The notes: a model not told the origin generated them from the letters alone. A DNA stretch of 64,000 nucleotides from Pontibacter beigongshangensis (GCF_014332515.1 NZ_VFSD01000026.1:1-64000), one strand, 5' to 3'. Shown: positions 42,405-50,904, counted from the stretch's first letter. A program made the numbers and translations.

Positions 42405-42426
42405 AAGCGTCATCCTACTGCTGAAA

Positions 42427-42484
42427 AATTATTTTAATGAAAAATAGCCTCTGGAGGTAACTTCTACTCTTGATGCAGCAGCTG
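42427..42484 (+). repeat. F1 intergenic repeat, copy 15 (composite A)
   Basis: AATTATTTTAATGAAAAAT, AGCCTCTGGAGG, then GATGCAGCAGCTGC. Lies inside the 32-bp inverted repeat formed by the two F2 copies. Confidence 0.88.
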
Positions 42485-42509
42485 CACATCCTGAATATTA
42501 TTCTGCTCA

Positions 42510-42543
42510 TTCTTACATTCTGCAAATTCTGATTCAGACAAAA
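42510..42543 (-). repeat. F2 intergenic repeat (composite A, right arm)
   Basis: TTCTTACATTCTGCAAATTC, TGATTCAGACAA; exact 32-base reverse complement of 42348-42379. Confidence 0.85.
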
Positions 42544-42590
42544 GACGCTCGCAGGAGCTGCGCGCACTGCGAGGTCAGACCAGTAATTTA

Positions 42591-42671
42591 TTCATTCAAC
42601 AGTTTAACCATTAAACAATTTAACCATTGCCCCATTAGCACATCAGCACATTAAAAAATTAGCACATTAAA
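42591..42671 (-). repeat. F3 low-complexity TTAA/GCTAATG-type repeat
   Basis: Imperfect short-unit repeat: on the minus strand, units such as TTAATGTGCTAAT, AATGTGCTGATGTGC, ATGGTTAAATTG and TTTAATGGTTAAAC follow in series. A matching block lies at 54945-55020. Adjoins the ALDH stop codon. Confidence 0.65.
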
Positions 42672-44249
42672 CTAATCCATAATATCGAACTTAATGCCTT
42701 GCGCCAGAGGCAGCTGCCTGCCGAAGTTAATGGTGTTGGTCTGGCGGCGCATATACACTCTCCACGCATCGGAGCCCGACTCGCGGCCACCGCCTGTCTC
42801 TTTCTCTCCACCAAACGCACCTCCTATCTCAGCACCTGAGGTGCCGATGTTCACGTTGGCAATGCCGCAGTCGGAGCCCCAGTGGCTGAGGAAGGCTTCT
42901 GTCTCTAGCAGGTTGGTAGAAAAGATTGCTGAAGACAGCCCCTGCCGCACCCCATTCTGCAGTTCGATCGCATTTTCCACATCGCCACTGTAGCGGATCA
43001 GGTACAGAATGGGAGCAAACGTTTCTTCCTGCACCGTATTGAAGTGGTTCTCTGCCTCTACAATGGCCGGTGTCACGTAGGTGCCATTTTCATAGCCCTT
43101 CCCGGAGAGTACTTCGCCTCCTGTTATCACCGTGCCTCCCTCTTGCTGCACGGCTTCCAGCGCCTTCTGAAAGGCCTGCACGGCATCCGTATCAATCATA
43201 GGTCCCACCAAGGTAGTGTTGTTCAGGGAGTGACCGATGGGCAGGCTTGGGTAAATCTTCAGGAGCCGTTCCTTTACCTGCTCATATACCTTTTCGTGCA
43301 CGATGAGGCGGCGGGTGGAGGTGCAGCGCTGGCCACAGGTGCCTACCGCCCCAAACACCACCGCACGCAGCGCCATTTCCAGGTCGGCATGCTCTGTAAT
43401 GATGATGGCATTGTTGCCGCCCAGCTCCAGCAGCGATTTACCTAAGCGGGCTCCCACAGCCTCTCCTACCTTCTTACCCATGCGCGTAGACCCAGTAGCC
43501 GACACAAGCGGAATCCGCTTGTCATGCGCCATCAGGCTTCCGATCTCCGCATCCCCGATAATCAGGTTGAAAATACCTTCTGGCAGTTCGTTTTCTGCCA
43601 GCACTTCTTTAATGATATGCTGGCAGGCGATGGCGGTGAGCGGTGTTTTTTCAGATGGCTTCCAGATGATCACATCGCCGCACACGGCAGCCAACATGGC
43701 GTTCCAACTCCAGACTGCCACCGGAAAGTTAAAGGCGGAGATTACACCCACAATGCCGACCGGGTGGTACTGCTCGTACATGCGGTGCTCAGGGCGCTCA
43801 GAGTGCATCGTGTAGCCATGCAGCTGCCGCGATAGCCCCACAGCAAAGTCGCAGATGTCGATCATCTCCTGCACTTCGCCCAGGCCTTCCTGCAGAATTT
43901 TGCCCATTTCGTAGCTTACCAGTTTGCCCAGCGCCTCCTTGTTTTCACGGAGCTTGTTTCCGATCTGGCGTACTATTTCGCCACGTTTCGGGGCTGGCTG
44001 CTTCCGCCAGAATGTAAACGCTTCCTCTGCCCGCTTTACTACCTGCTCATAAGCCGCCGGATCTGCCATGTGTACAGACGCGATCAGATCGCCATCTGAA
44101 GGCGAGTAAATCTCCTTTTTCCTGCCGCCTTCGTGGCCACCCCATACCAGGCCGGTGCTGAAAGCCGGGTTTATTTCCTTTATGCCTAACTGCTCCAGCA
44201 CATCCGTCATGGCTTTAGTGATTGGGAGCGCATCTATGGTCTGTTTCAT
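42672..44249 (-). CDS. aldehyde dehydrogenase, ALDH7 (aminoadipate-semialdehyde) type
   Basis: A 525-residue NAD-dependent aldehyde dehydrogenase. ISAFNFPVAVWSWNAMLAAVCGD, WKPSEKTPLTA, LLELGGNNAIII (catalytic Glu) and GTCGQRCTSTRRLIVHE (catalytic Cys) are present in order, and the wording AFNFPVAVW...LELGGNNA is characteristic of the ALDH7/AmaB branch. Its likely role is oxidising alpha-aminoadipate or piperideine-type semialdehydes in lysine breakdown, or betaine aldehyde-like substrates. No other lysine-catabolism genes are nearby. It is monocistronic, with a terminator of the next gene on its upstream side. Confidence 0.93.
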   Translation of the reverse strand: MKQTIDALPITKAMTDVLEQLGIKEINPAFSTGLVWGGHEGGRKKEIYSPSDGDLIASVHMADPAAYEQVVKRAEEAFTFWRKQPAPKRGEIVRQIGNKLRENKEALGKLVSYEMGKILQEGLGEVQEMIDICDFAVGLSRQLHGYTMHSERPEHRMYEQYHPVGIVGVISAFNFPVAVWSWNAMLAAVCGDVIIWKPSEKTPLTAIACQHIIKEVLAENELPEGIFNLIIGDAEIGSLMAHDKRIPLVSATGSTRMGKKVGEAVGARLGKSLLELGGNNAIIITEHADLEMALRAVVFGAVGTCGQRCTSTRRLIVHEKVYEQVKERLLKIYPSLPIGHSLNNTTLVGPMIDTDAVQAFQKALEAVQQEGGTVITGGEVLSGKGYENGTYVTPAIVEAENHFNTVQEETFAPILYLIRYSGDVENAIELQNGVRQGLSSAIFSTNLLETEAFLSHWGSDCGIANVNIGTSGAEIGGAFGGEKETGGGRESGSDAWRVYMRRQTNTINFGRQLPLAQGIKFDIMD

Positions 44250-44288
44250 ACCTTAATTTTTGAGATCACGTGCTTTACAATTCTATAA

Positions 44289-44328
44289 AAAGAAAAAGCT
44301 TCCACAAGGCTGCGGAAGCTTTTTCTTA
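44289..44328 (-). terminator. intrinsic terminator of the HtrA gene
   Basis: AGAAAAAGCTTCC (44291-44303) pairs with GGAAGCTTTTTCT (44314-44326). On the minus strand it is followed by a T run; it lies 20 bases past the HtrA stop. Confidence 0.85.
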
Positions 44329-44346
44329 TACTCATCTGTTACTAGG

Positions 44347-45849
44347 TTATTTACCTATTGGGTAGAAGGCTTTCAATCCGTCCGGATACACACCTTCTAT
44401 ATACACCACCCCGCTATCGAAGTTTTTCAGATGCTTTTCAACATCCTCCGGTACGTTCACGATGTTATCACCAATTTTTGTAATGATAAAGCCGTCCTTC
44501 ATACCTGTGTCGCGGAATTTACTGTTGTTGATACCAGTTATCTTGGCGCCACCGTCTATGCCCAGTTTAGTCATTTCCTGCTTACTTACCGGCTCAAAGT
44601 TCGCCCCATCGAATGTGATGGATTTAGCAGTGCTGCGTTTTACCAGCTCGGTGCTGTTGTTCAGGTTTTTCAAGGTAACGTTGGCAGAGCGTTCTTTACC
44701 CTCGCGCAGGTACGTTACTTTCACCTTATCGCCAGGGCGGTAGCGGGCCACCTGCTCCAGCAGTTGCGACGACTTGCTTACGTTCACGTCGTTCACAGCC
44801 GTAATTACGTCACCAGATTTCAGGCCGGCTTCTTTTGCACCGCTGCTCTCCTGCACTTCGGCAATGTATACACCATTCAGTGTTTTCAGGCCTTTCTCTT
44901 TGGCCAGGCTGGCATCAATTTCCTGGATGGAGGCACCCAGCAAGGCGCGTTGCACCTCACCATACTTCAGAAGATCGTCTACTACTTTGCTCACAATAGC
45001 CGACGGCACGGCAAAGGAGTAACCGGCAAAAGAACCAGTCTGCGAGGCAATGGCCGTGTTGATACCTACCAGGTCACCGTTCAGGTTCACCAAGGCACCA
45101 CCTGAGTTACCAGGGTTCACGGCTGCGTCCGTCTGAATAAAAGACTCGATGCTCATGTCTTTGTTAGCGCTTGTACGCAGAATGTTGATATTACGGCCCT
45201 TTGCACTTACGATACCTGCTGTTACGGTAGAGGTCAGGTTCATGGGGTTACCAACGGCCAGCACCCACTCGCCTATCTGCAAATCATCGGAATTGCCATA
45301 GCGCACAACGGGGAGTTTATCTTGCTCGATCTTCAGAAGCGCAATATCTGTGGTAGGGTCGGCCCCAACCAGCTTTGCCTCGAAGGTGCGCTTGTCATCC
45401 ATCACCACTTCTATTTTATCGGCTCTGTCGATTACGTGGTTGTTCGTAACGATATACCCGTTGGAGGCGATGATTACCCCTGATCCGGAACCCATCTGTG
45501 GCGAACGGGGAGCCCGCTCGCCAAAACCGTCTCCAAAAAACTCCCGCAGAAAAGGCTCCATAGGGCTGTTGTAACGATCGGCAGTACGGGCGGTTTTGTA
45601 CTCTGTTTTAATATGTACCACGGCCGGGGTAGAAACCTGCGCCGCTTTAATAAAGTTAAGGCCCGCCGGCACGGCTACCTCGCTGCTGCGCATGCTGCTG
45701 GTATAGCGCACGTTCGGGTACTGCACTTCCTCTTGTTTTCCTGCGGTCTCAGCGGTATTACTTTCGAGCAGCTTGTAGCTGCCAACGGCCACACCGCCAC
45801 CCATCATGGCAGAAAGCGTTAAGCCAACAATAAACTGTTTCGTCTTCAT
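44347..45849 (-). CDS. periplasmic serine protease/chaperone, DegP/DegQ (HtrA) type
   Basis: A 500-residue exported protease. After a membrane-anchor-like signal (TKQFIVGLTLSAMMGGGVAVG) comes a trypsin-like domain with the triad His in IVTNNHVI, Asp in TTDIALLKI and Ser in AAVNPGNSGGALVN, then two PDZ domains (about 285-375 and 400-490). HtrA enzymes degrade or refold damaged envelope proteins. The neighbouring Hsp20 gene, 173 bases upstream but separated by a terminator, suggests a stress-related locus. Length and domain order are normal. Confidence 0.95.
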   Translation of the reverse strand: MKTKQFIVGLTLSAMMGGGVAVGSYKLLESNTAETAGKQEEVQYPNVRYTSSMRSSEVAVPAGLNFIKAAQVSTPAVVHIKTEYKTARTADRYNSPMEPFLREFFGDGFGERAPRSPQMGSGSGVIIASNGYIVTNNHVIDRADKIEVVMDDKRTFEAKLVGADPTTDIALLKIEQDKLPVVRYGNSDDLQIGEWVLAVGNPMNLTSTVTAGIVSAKGRNINILRTSANKDMSIESFIQTDAAVNPGNSGGALVNLNGDLVGINTAIASQTGSFAGYSFAVPSAIVSKVVDDLLKYGEVQRALLGASIQEIDASLAKEKGLKTLNGVYIAEVQESSGAKEAGLKSGDVITAVNDVNVSKSSQLLEQVARYRPGDKVKVTYLREGKERSANVTLKNLNNSTELVKRSTAKSITFDGANFEPVSKQEMTKLGIDGGAKITGINNSKFRDTGMKDGFIITKIGDNIVNVPEDVEKHLKNFDSGVVYIEGVYPDGLKAFYPIGK

Positions 45850-45977
45850 GAATATCTTTAAAATGCTAAAATTGATTATTAATATTGATAATAGCCTATA
45901 TCACAGGCTTGTAACGCTACTATAGTATACGGTAGTATAAAACAATCATGCTTCTATAATACGTAAAAACATTAAAA

Positions 45978-46011
45978 CAAAAAAGGGGCCAAAAATTTGT
46001 CCCCTTTTTTG
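45978..46011 (-). terminator. intrinsic terminator of the Hsp20 gene
   Basis: AAAAAGGGG (45980-45988) pairs with CCCCTTTTT (46001-46009), with flanking A and T runs that allow use on both strands. Lies just past the stop at 46023. Confidence 0.8.
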
Positions 46012-46022
46012 CATCAGCAGAT

Positions 46023-46532
46023 TTATGATTTCGAAGCGTTATTGTTTTCTGAGACTTCAGTTACCTTTTTCTGCTTCTGATTGCTCCTTGAGTCAGTAGC
46101 AGCATTTATTTTAATCTGCCGTTTTAGTGTTTTATGCTCATCTTTTGGCACATAAACCTGCAGTATACCGTCCGATAACTCTGCCTGGATATGATCCGGG
46201 TTGACATTATCGGGCAGGTAGAAGGTTCTGGTGAAAGAGCCATACTGGGTCTCAATCATGTGGTAGCGACGATCTTCCTCTTTTCTTTCCAGCTTACGCT
46301 CGCCCGAAATGGTAAGTTTACCTTCCTGAAAATCGATGTTGATATCTTCTTTCCGGATTCCGGGCAGAGCTAGTTCCAGTTCAAAGCCTTTTTCAGTTTC
46401 GCAGGCATCTACATGCGGTGTAAAAGCCGAAGCGGTTCTTGTATTTACTGACTCATTAAAAAACCTATCTAACATGGAGCTGAATGTTTGTGGCATATCA
46501 TTATACAAGCCACCATTTCTTACAAGTGCCAT
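46023..46532 (-). CDS. small heat-shock protein, Hsp20/alpha-crystallin family
   Basis: A 169-residue holdase chaperone that binds unfolding proteins. The alpha-crystallin domain spans about 40-140 (FTPHVDACETEKGFELELALPGIRKEDINIDFQEGKLTISGE, then YGSFTRTFYLPDNVN and LSDGILQVYVPKDE). A Lys/Ser/Asn-rich tail (INAATDSRSNQKQKKV) follows. A strong AAGGAGG lies five bases before the ATG, which is uncommon in this phylum, and suggests high translation under stress. It is not in an operon with HtrA. Confidence 0.93.
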   Translation of the reverse strand: MALVRNGGLYNDMPQTFSSMLDRFFNESVNTRTASAFTPHVDACETEKGFELELALPGIRKEDINIDFQEGKLTISGERKLERKEEDRRYHMIETQYGSFTRTFYLPDNVNPDHIQAELSDGILQVYVPKDEHKTLKRQIKINAATDSRSNQKQKKVTEVSENNNASKS

Positions 46533-46537
46533 AATTA

Positions 46538-46544
46538 CCTCCTT
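46538..46544 (-). promoter_or_regulatory. strong Shine-Dalgarno for the Hsp20 gene
   Basis: On the minus strand AAGGAGG lies five bases before the ATG at 46532. Most other starts in this window have no such site. Confidence 0.7.
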
Positions 46545-46687
46545 CTAAATATTTGTTAAACATTATCAACACTTCTTATACAGTAAAAAACATGCCATCT
46601 CAATAATTTTATAAAATCATGAAATAATGTCATTTGCATGTTGAAACAAGGTTCAATTTACTGCCTAAGTTACAGGCTGACAGAGGT

Positions 46688-47482
46688 TTAATATGTTATA
46701 CTGGCAGTGTTTGCAGAAGAAGAAAAGGAATATTTCACTTCCAAGCCAAATATAGGCGAGATCCTGTTCCGTTTGGTCGTGTAGCCGTTCTCCAGGATTT
46801 GATCGTTTTCATCGTAAATGGGCGGAACCAGCACATAGTAGTAGTCGGTTTGTCGCATGAGGTATGGCCTGAGCCGCAGGTTCTGGGTTAGCTCGTATGT
46901 AAGGCTAAGCTGTAGCCAGGTTCTGTCTATGGTCCTCTCTTCGGTGCCTGTCGCTCCTTTCCCGAACTCAGTCTGAAGCAGTAGTTCGTAAGAGAGGGCC
47001 GGAGTCAGGAATTTTTTGCCTGCCGGGATCCGCTTTCCCAGTTCCGCCAGAAAGGAATACCGGCCGGAAGCATCCTGCTGCTCCTGCGCCACATACTCAA
47101 AAAGCCCCTGCTTGTTGAAGTAAAGGCTGCCAATACGGCCGTTGTGCCTCAGGAAAGCACCGTAAAATTTTGTTTTGGGGAAGTTCTCGATGGCGTACCG
47201 AAACATTGCGCCGCCACGCCAATGGTCGGTAAAAGTATGCTCATAGCCAAGTGCCAGCTGCACCCGCTCAAAGCTGCTGAGAGGTCCGGTAGCAGCCAGG
47301 TCGTTGAAGCGCGAATCGGTGTTGATGCGGTACTGGTTCTGGAAGAACAGAATACCTGCTTCGCCTACACCATAGCTTACCTGCCACTCCGGCCAGATTG
47401 CAGCCGCACCGGTAACTTTGCTTTGCGCTAATACCAAGGCCGGAGCCATACTCAGCATCAAGGCATATAGTAGTTTTCTCAT
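46688..47482 (-). CDS. DUF2490 outer-membrane beta-barrel protein
   Basis: A 264-residue exported protein with a signal peptide (MRKLLYALMLSMAPALVLAQ). The mature chain has the alternating strand pattern of a small barrel (WRGGAMFRYAIENFPKTKFYGAFLRHN, LSYELLLQTEFGKG, TWLQLSLTYELTQNLRLRPYLMRQTDYYYVL) and ends with aromatic GLEVKYSF before a short tail. This is the layout of DUF2490 proteins, whose function is unknown. Its ATG overlaps the stop of the preceding gene by four bases, so the two are translationally coupled. Confidence 0.85.
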   Translation of the reverse strand: MRKLLYALMLSMAPALVLAQSKVTGAAAIWPEWQVSYGVGEAGILFFQNQYRINTDSRFNDLAATGPLSSFERVQLALGYEHTFTDHWRGGAMFRYAIENFPKTKFYGAFLRHNGRIGSLYFNKQGLFEYVAQEQQDASGRYSFLAELGKRIPAGKKFLTPALSYELLLQTEFGKGATGTEERTIDRTWLQLSLTYELTQNLRLRPYLMRQTDYYYVLVPPIYDENDQILENGYTTKRNRISPIFGLEVKYSFSSSANTASITY

Positions 47483-48099
47483 GTTGCTTCCGGTCCTTCT
47501 TCTCCTGCCTCTATAATACTTTCTGTAACACTTAACAATAGTTCGCTCTGCCAGTCATAATAGAAAATCTGCTTATGCACTTCGGGTTGCCCTTCTCTGT
47601 AAATTACATAGAAGCTGGGGTACAATTTTACGCGCACCTCCTCCCAAGGCATCAGTGGCTCCTCCGGAAACAGATTTATGCCATGCTTACTTAACTTTGC
47701 ATCCTGCAGTATGACGACCTGCCCCGTCTGGATCTGGTAAAGAAGCTGCTCTACCTTATCTACCAGAAAATGCTCGTGCATAAAATCTGTTATATCCTGG
47801 TAGGCCTTGAGATAGTTGGTGTTCTGCCCGGAGTAGCTCCTGAACCTGACCTTCAGCACGTTATCGTCGGTAGTTCTGATGTCGATTTTAAAGTGGCAGC
47901 CCACGTAAAAGCGGTACCAGATAATCCAGTTCATGTCGAACCGGATGTCTGCGATACGCTTTTTATCTATTCTGGTGAGAAGGTCTGACTTCTGGTTACT
48001 GCCCTCATACTCCAGGTACTCCGGAGTCAGGCGCAAGGTGCGCCTGCGGCCCAGCAAGCCTGTGGACAGATGATACTCCAAAACCTCAGTCGTTCTCAA
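47479..48099 (-). CDS. hypothetical cytoplasmic protein linked to the DUF2490 gene
   Basis: A 206-residue product, with no signal peptide or membrane helix. It starts MRTTEVLEYHLSTGLLGRRRTLRLTPEYLEYEG, a pattern resembling a PH-like or beta-sandwich fold, and later has WEEVRVKLYPSFYVIYREG. I do not recognise a family. The only start before an in-frame TGA is TTG 48099, since no ATG is available. It sits 33 bases after the M20 hydrolase stop and overlaps the DUF2490 start, giving a probable three-gene operon. Confidence 0.7.
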   Translation of the reverse strand: MRTTEVLEYHLSTGLLGRRRTLRLTPEYLEYEGSNQKSDLLTRIDKKRIADIRFDMNWIIWYRFYVGCHFKIDIRTTDDNVLKVRFRSYSGQNTNYLKAYQDITDFMHEHFLVDKVEQLLYQIQTGQVVILQDAKLSKHGINLFPEEPLMPWEEVRVKLYPSFYVIYREGQPEVHKQIFYYDWQSELLLSVTESIIEAGEEGPEAT

Positions 48100-48132
48100 G
48101 AAGCTTTCTTTTTCAGATCAAAACACTTTTTG

Positions 48133-49326
48133 CTATTGTGGCTGCAGCTCCTGCATGGCCAGCCAGGCCATCAGCCCAATACTGGTTTCCAGGGCTTCTT
48201 CGGCAATATCGAAGGTGGGCGTGTGTACCGATGAGGTGATGCCACGCTCCTCGCTGCGGGTGCCGAGGCGATAGAAGCAGGCAGCCACTTCCTGTGAGTA
48301 GTATGCAAAATCCTCTGCCCCCATCCACAGGTCCAGGTCTACCACGTTATCTACTCCTAGAAAAGCTTCAGCAGCCTCTCGGGCACGTGCTGTGAGTGCC
48401 GGGTCATTTTTCAGGTATGGGTAACCGTTTTTTATGTCGATGTCGCAGCTGCCGCCCATGCTTTCACAAAGTCCTTCGGCCAGCTTTTTTATTCGTTTGT
48501 GCGCCTCTTTCCGCCACGCCTCGTCCATGGTTCGGAAGGTGCCTTGTATCTTAACCTCGTTTGGAATAACATTGGTGGCCCCCATGGCCTCTACTTTGCC
48601 GAACGAGAGCACCGACGGGGTTTTTGGGCTGGCATGGCGGCTCACGATCTGCTGCAGCGCCACAATCAGGTGCGCCGACATCAGCACGGTGTCTATGTTC
48701 TGCTCTGGCATGGCCGCGTGGCCGCCCTTGCCTTTTACGGTAATGTAAATTTCGTCGGCACTGGCCATGTACATGCCGGAACGGAAACCTACTTTACCGG
48801 CCGCCAGCATCGGGAACACGTGCTGCCCAATAATGCTTTCCGGTGCCGGCTGCTGCAGCACACCCTCTTTGATCATGACAGAGGCGCCACCCGGGAATTT
48901 TTCTTCGCCTGGCTGGAAAATAAGTTTTACGGTGCCCTCGAACTCTCCACGCAGTTCCTGCAGGATGCGTGCCACCCCGAGCAGGGAAGAGGTATGCACA
49001 TCGTGGCCGCAGGCATGCATCACGCCTTCGTTCATTGATTTGTACGTCACCTCGTTCTGCTCCACTATCGGTAGGGCATCGAGGTCGGCACGTAGCGCTA
49101 TGGTTTTTCTGGAAGGATTTCTGCCTTCTATTACAGCCACCACACCGGTTTCTGCCATGCGGGTTGGCGCTAAGCCATAACTTTTCAGCGTCTGCTCCAC
49201 AAATGTGGCCGTGTTGTGCTCCTGAAACGAAAGCTCCGGATTCGCGTGCAGGTGACGGCGCAGACTTACCGTATCAGGCGCAAAGGCCTGGGCAAGGTTC
49301 TTTACTTTATCTAATAATAAGGGCAT
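48133..49326 (-). CDS. M20-family metallo-amidohydrolase (carboxypeptidase Ss1/hippurate-hydrolase-like)
   Basis: A 397-residue zinc-type hydrolase. Conserved blocks are LHANPELSFQEHNTATFVEQTL (with metal-binding and substrate residues), RADLDALPIVEQ, ACGHDVHTSSLLG (metal ligands), FQPGEEKFPGG with catalytic Glu, and a dimerisation domain ending in MGAEDFAYY. Such enzymes remove acyl groups from amino acids (for example N-acetyl-ornithine or hippurate-type substrates). Substrate cannot be named. First gene of a probable operon with the two downstream genes. Confidence 0.92.
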   Translation of the reverse strand: MPLLLDKVKNLAQAFAPDTVSLRRHLHANPELSFQEHNTATFVEQTLKSYGLAPTRMAETGVVAVIEGRNPSRKTIALRADLDALPIVEQNEVTYKSMNEGVMHACGHDVHTSSLLGVARILQELRGEFEGTVKLIFQPGEEKFPGGASVMIKEGVLQQPAPESIIGQHVFPMLAAGKVGFRSGMYMASADEIYITVKGKGGHAAMPEQNIDTVLMSAHLIVALQQIVSRHASPKTPSVLSFGKVEAMGATNVIPNEVKIQGTFRTMDEAWRKEAHKRIKKLAEGLCESMGGSCDIDIKNGYPYLKNDPALTARAREAAEAFLGVDNVVDLDLWMGAEDFAYYSQEVAACFYRLGTRSEERGITSSVHTPTFDIAEEALETSIGLMAWLAMQELQPQ

Positions 49327-49342
49327 GGTTCAATTAGGTTTT

Positions 49343-49390
49343 ACGTGCACTAGTGCTTCGCCAAATTAAAAATTAAAAATTAGAAATAAT
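49343..49390 (+). repeat. F5 short repeat, copy 2 (GTGC.CTAGTGCT type)
   Basis: GTGCACTAGTGCTTCGCC, AAATTAAAAATTAAAAATTA. It matches GCGCGCTAGTGCTGCGCC, AAATTAAGAATCAG at 36910-36955, where the layout is the same. Upstream of the hydrolase gene. Confidence 0.5.
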
Positions 49391-49500
49391 GACAAAGGAC
49401 TTCAGAAGTAATAGCAAAAGCATAGACTTTAAGAAATCCTAGCAAATAAAGTTTGACGGTGTACTCAGTACCTTCAAGTAAGTGCTTGGCTGTAGGGAGC

Positions 49501-49536
49501 AATTATTCGAATGAAAAAGGCCCTCCAGAGGCTTGC
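49501..49536 (+). repeat. F1 intergenic repeat, copy 16
   Basis: AATTATTCGAATGAAAAAG, GCCCTCCAGAGGC. Both dyads intact; tail TTGCTATGC only partly matches TGCTGC. Confidence 0.92.
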
Positions 49537-49648
49537 TATGCTTTCTGCCTAGCCTTATTTTCCTGGATGTGCGTATAGTTCTCCACATACATGTAAATCT
49601 ACTTCCGGTGCTCCCGGTTCTGCTCCTGCATTACCTGGCATAAAAAAA

Positions 49649-49693
49649 TAAAAAACGTTGTGTTATCAAGACGATAAAGCACAACGTTTTTCA
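49649..49693 (-). terminator. intrinsic terminator of the SPOR lipoprotein gene
   Basis: AAAAACGTTGTG (49651-49662) pairs with CACAACGTTTTT (49680-49691), with A/T runs around. Serves the deoC-lipoprotein transcript. Confidence 0.85.
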
Positions 49694-49725
49694 GACTTTC
49701 CGGGTCGGCACCATGGCCTGGTTGC

Positions 49726-50238
49726 CTATTTGTCGATGTTGATCTGGTCCGTAACGATTTGTGCATTCGGGAGCAAATCCCTGATCCGGTTCAGCACTTG
49801 CTGCGCCTCTATCCGGGAGAAATAATCGCCGATTTTTAAACGGAAATTTGGCTGCTGGTACGTCAGGTAATCTTTTTCTTCGGGCACCCTGGCAATAATC
49901 GCCTTCCGCAGGTCCATGACTGTTTGCCGCTCAGAGCCGTTGTAGGCCAGAATCCGGAATCCCTGTGCGTACTTCACGTTTCTGTTTACGCTGGCTACCG
50001 TATCCATGAGGGCGGCTACTCTGGCGTTGGCGTGGTTTGTTGGCGTTACAGGTGCTGCAGCGGCTCCACCAGCCTCATCTACAGCTGGATAGCTCGGCCT
50101 GAACACGCTCAGGTCTTCTGCTACTCTGGTTTTGCCGGTGGCTTTGCCGGCGTCGCTGGTGCTGGTACGGGAACTGGCTCCACATGCCGACAGTAGCAAA
50201 AAGAGCAGCGCGAACAGCAGGTTACTTACTTTGTTCAT
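49726..50238 (-). CDS. lipoprotein with C-terminal SPOR domain
   Basis: A 170-residue lipoprotein: the lipobox LLLSAC places the lipidated Cys at residue 19. A low-complexity Ala/Thr/Ser linker (about 20-75) leads to a SPOR domain (about 85-165, YAQGFRILAYNGSERQTVMDLRKAI, RLKIGDYFSRIEAQQVLNRI). SPOR domains bind denuded peptidoglycan at division sites, so it may act in division or cell-wall remodelling. Its start overlaps deoC by 17 bases, an odd partner. Confidence 0.85.
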   Translation of the reverse strand: MNKVSNLLFALLFLLLSACGASSRTSTSDAGKATGKTRVAEDLSVFRPSYPAVDEAGGAAAAPVTPTNHANARVAALMDTVASVNRNVKYAQGFRILAYNGSERQTVMDLRKAIIARVPEEKDYLTYQQPNFRLKIGDYFSRIEAQQVLNRIRDLLPNAQIVTDQINIDK

Positions 50239-50893
50239 TTTCTATAATCTGTATACTGGCAGAGCATCCTATGCGGTCGGCTCCTGCCTTGACTAACGCT
50301 TGGGCATCGGTAAATGTTTTGATGCCGCCAGATGCCTTTATCTTGATGTGTGGCGGCAGGGAGCGTCGCATCAGCTCAATATCTGCTACGGTGGCTCCTC
50401 CTGATGCAAACCCTGTGGATGTCTTTACATAGTCCACACCAGCTGCTGCACAGAGTTGGCAAGCCTTCACGATCTCCTCTTCTGAAAGAAGCGCCGTCTC
50501 GATGATCACTTTCACGATTCCTTCCCGCAGGTGACAGAACCGGGTCAGGTCGCCTAGTTCACTTTCCACCTCTTCGTACCTGCCCGATTTGAAGGCCGAC
50601 ACGTTCATGACCACGTCTATCTCATTGGTACCATCGGCAATGGCCTGATGTGTTTCCAGAAACTTGACTTTGTGGTGCTGGTACCCCAGCGGGAAACCTA
50701 CCACGGTGGCTATCTTAACTGACGAGCCTGTGCCAAGCTGCTCCTTGGCCAACTGCACATAGCAGGGTGCCACGCACACAGCGGCAAAACCATGCTGGCT
50801 GGCCTCGTCGCAGAGCTGCCGCACCTGTACGTCAGTTGCATCGGCGCGCAGTAGCGTGTGGTCGATGTAAGGGGCTAAATCTGATCCGGACAT
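50222..50893 (-). CDS. deoC: deoxyribose-phosphate aldolase
   Basis: A 223-residue class I aldolase that splits 2-deoxyribose 5-phosphate into glyceraldehyde 3-phosphate and acetaldehyde in deoxynucleoside breakdown. IDHTLLRADATDVQVRQLCDEA at the start, TVVGFPLG, EIDVVMN, VIIETALL with a key glutamate, the catalytic Schiff-base lysine in DYVKTSTGF, and IKASGGIKTFTDA match DeoC over its full length. It forms an operon with the SPOR lipoprotein. Confidence 0.96.
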   Translation of the reverse strand: MSGSDLAPYIDHTLLRADATDVQVRQLCDEASQHGFAAVCVAPCYVQLAKEQLGTGSSVKIATVVGFPLGYQHHKVKFLETHQAIADGTNEIDVVMNVSAFKSGRYEEVESELGDLTRFCHLREGIVKVIIETALLSEEEIVKACQLCAAAGVDYVKTSTGFASGGATVADIELMRRSLPPHIKIKASGGIKTFTDAQALVKAGADRIGCSASIQIIENEQSK

Positions 50894-50904
50894 GGGTATC
50901 TGTA

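Noticed and set aside
42082..42447. 121-residue frame on the plus strand across the F1/F2 cluster
   Set aside because: It is made of repeat sequence and a terminator hairpin; the product resembles no protein.
42291..42671. CRISPR array
   Set aside because: Repeats here are inverted or irregularly spaced and have no regular spacers; no cas genes are present.
44260..45105. 281-residue frame antisense to the HtrA gene
   Set aside because: It begins in the terminator region and runs across the protease coding sequence; a shadow frame.
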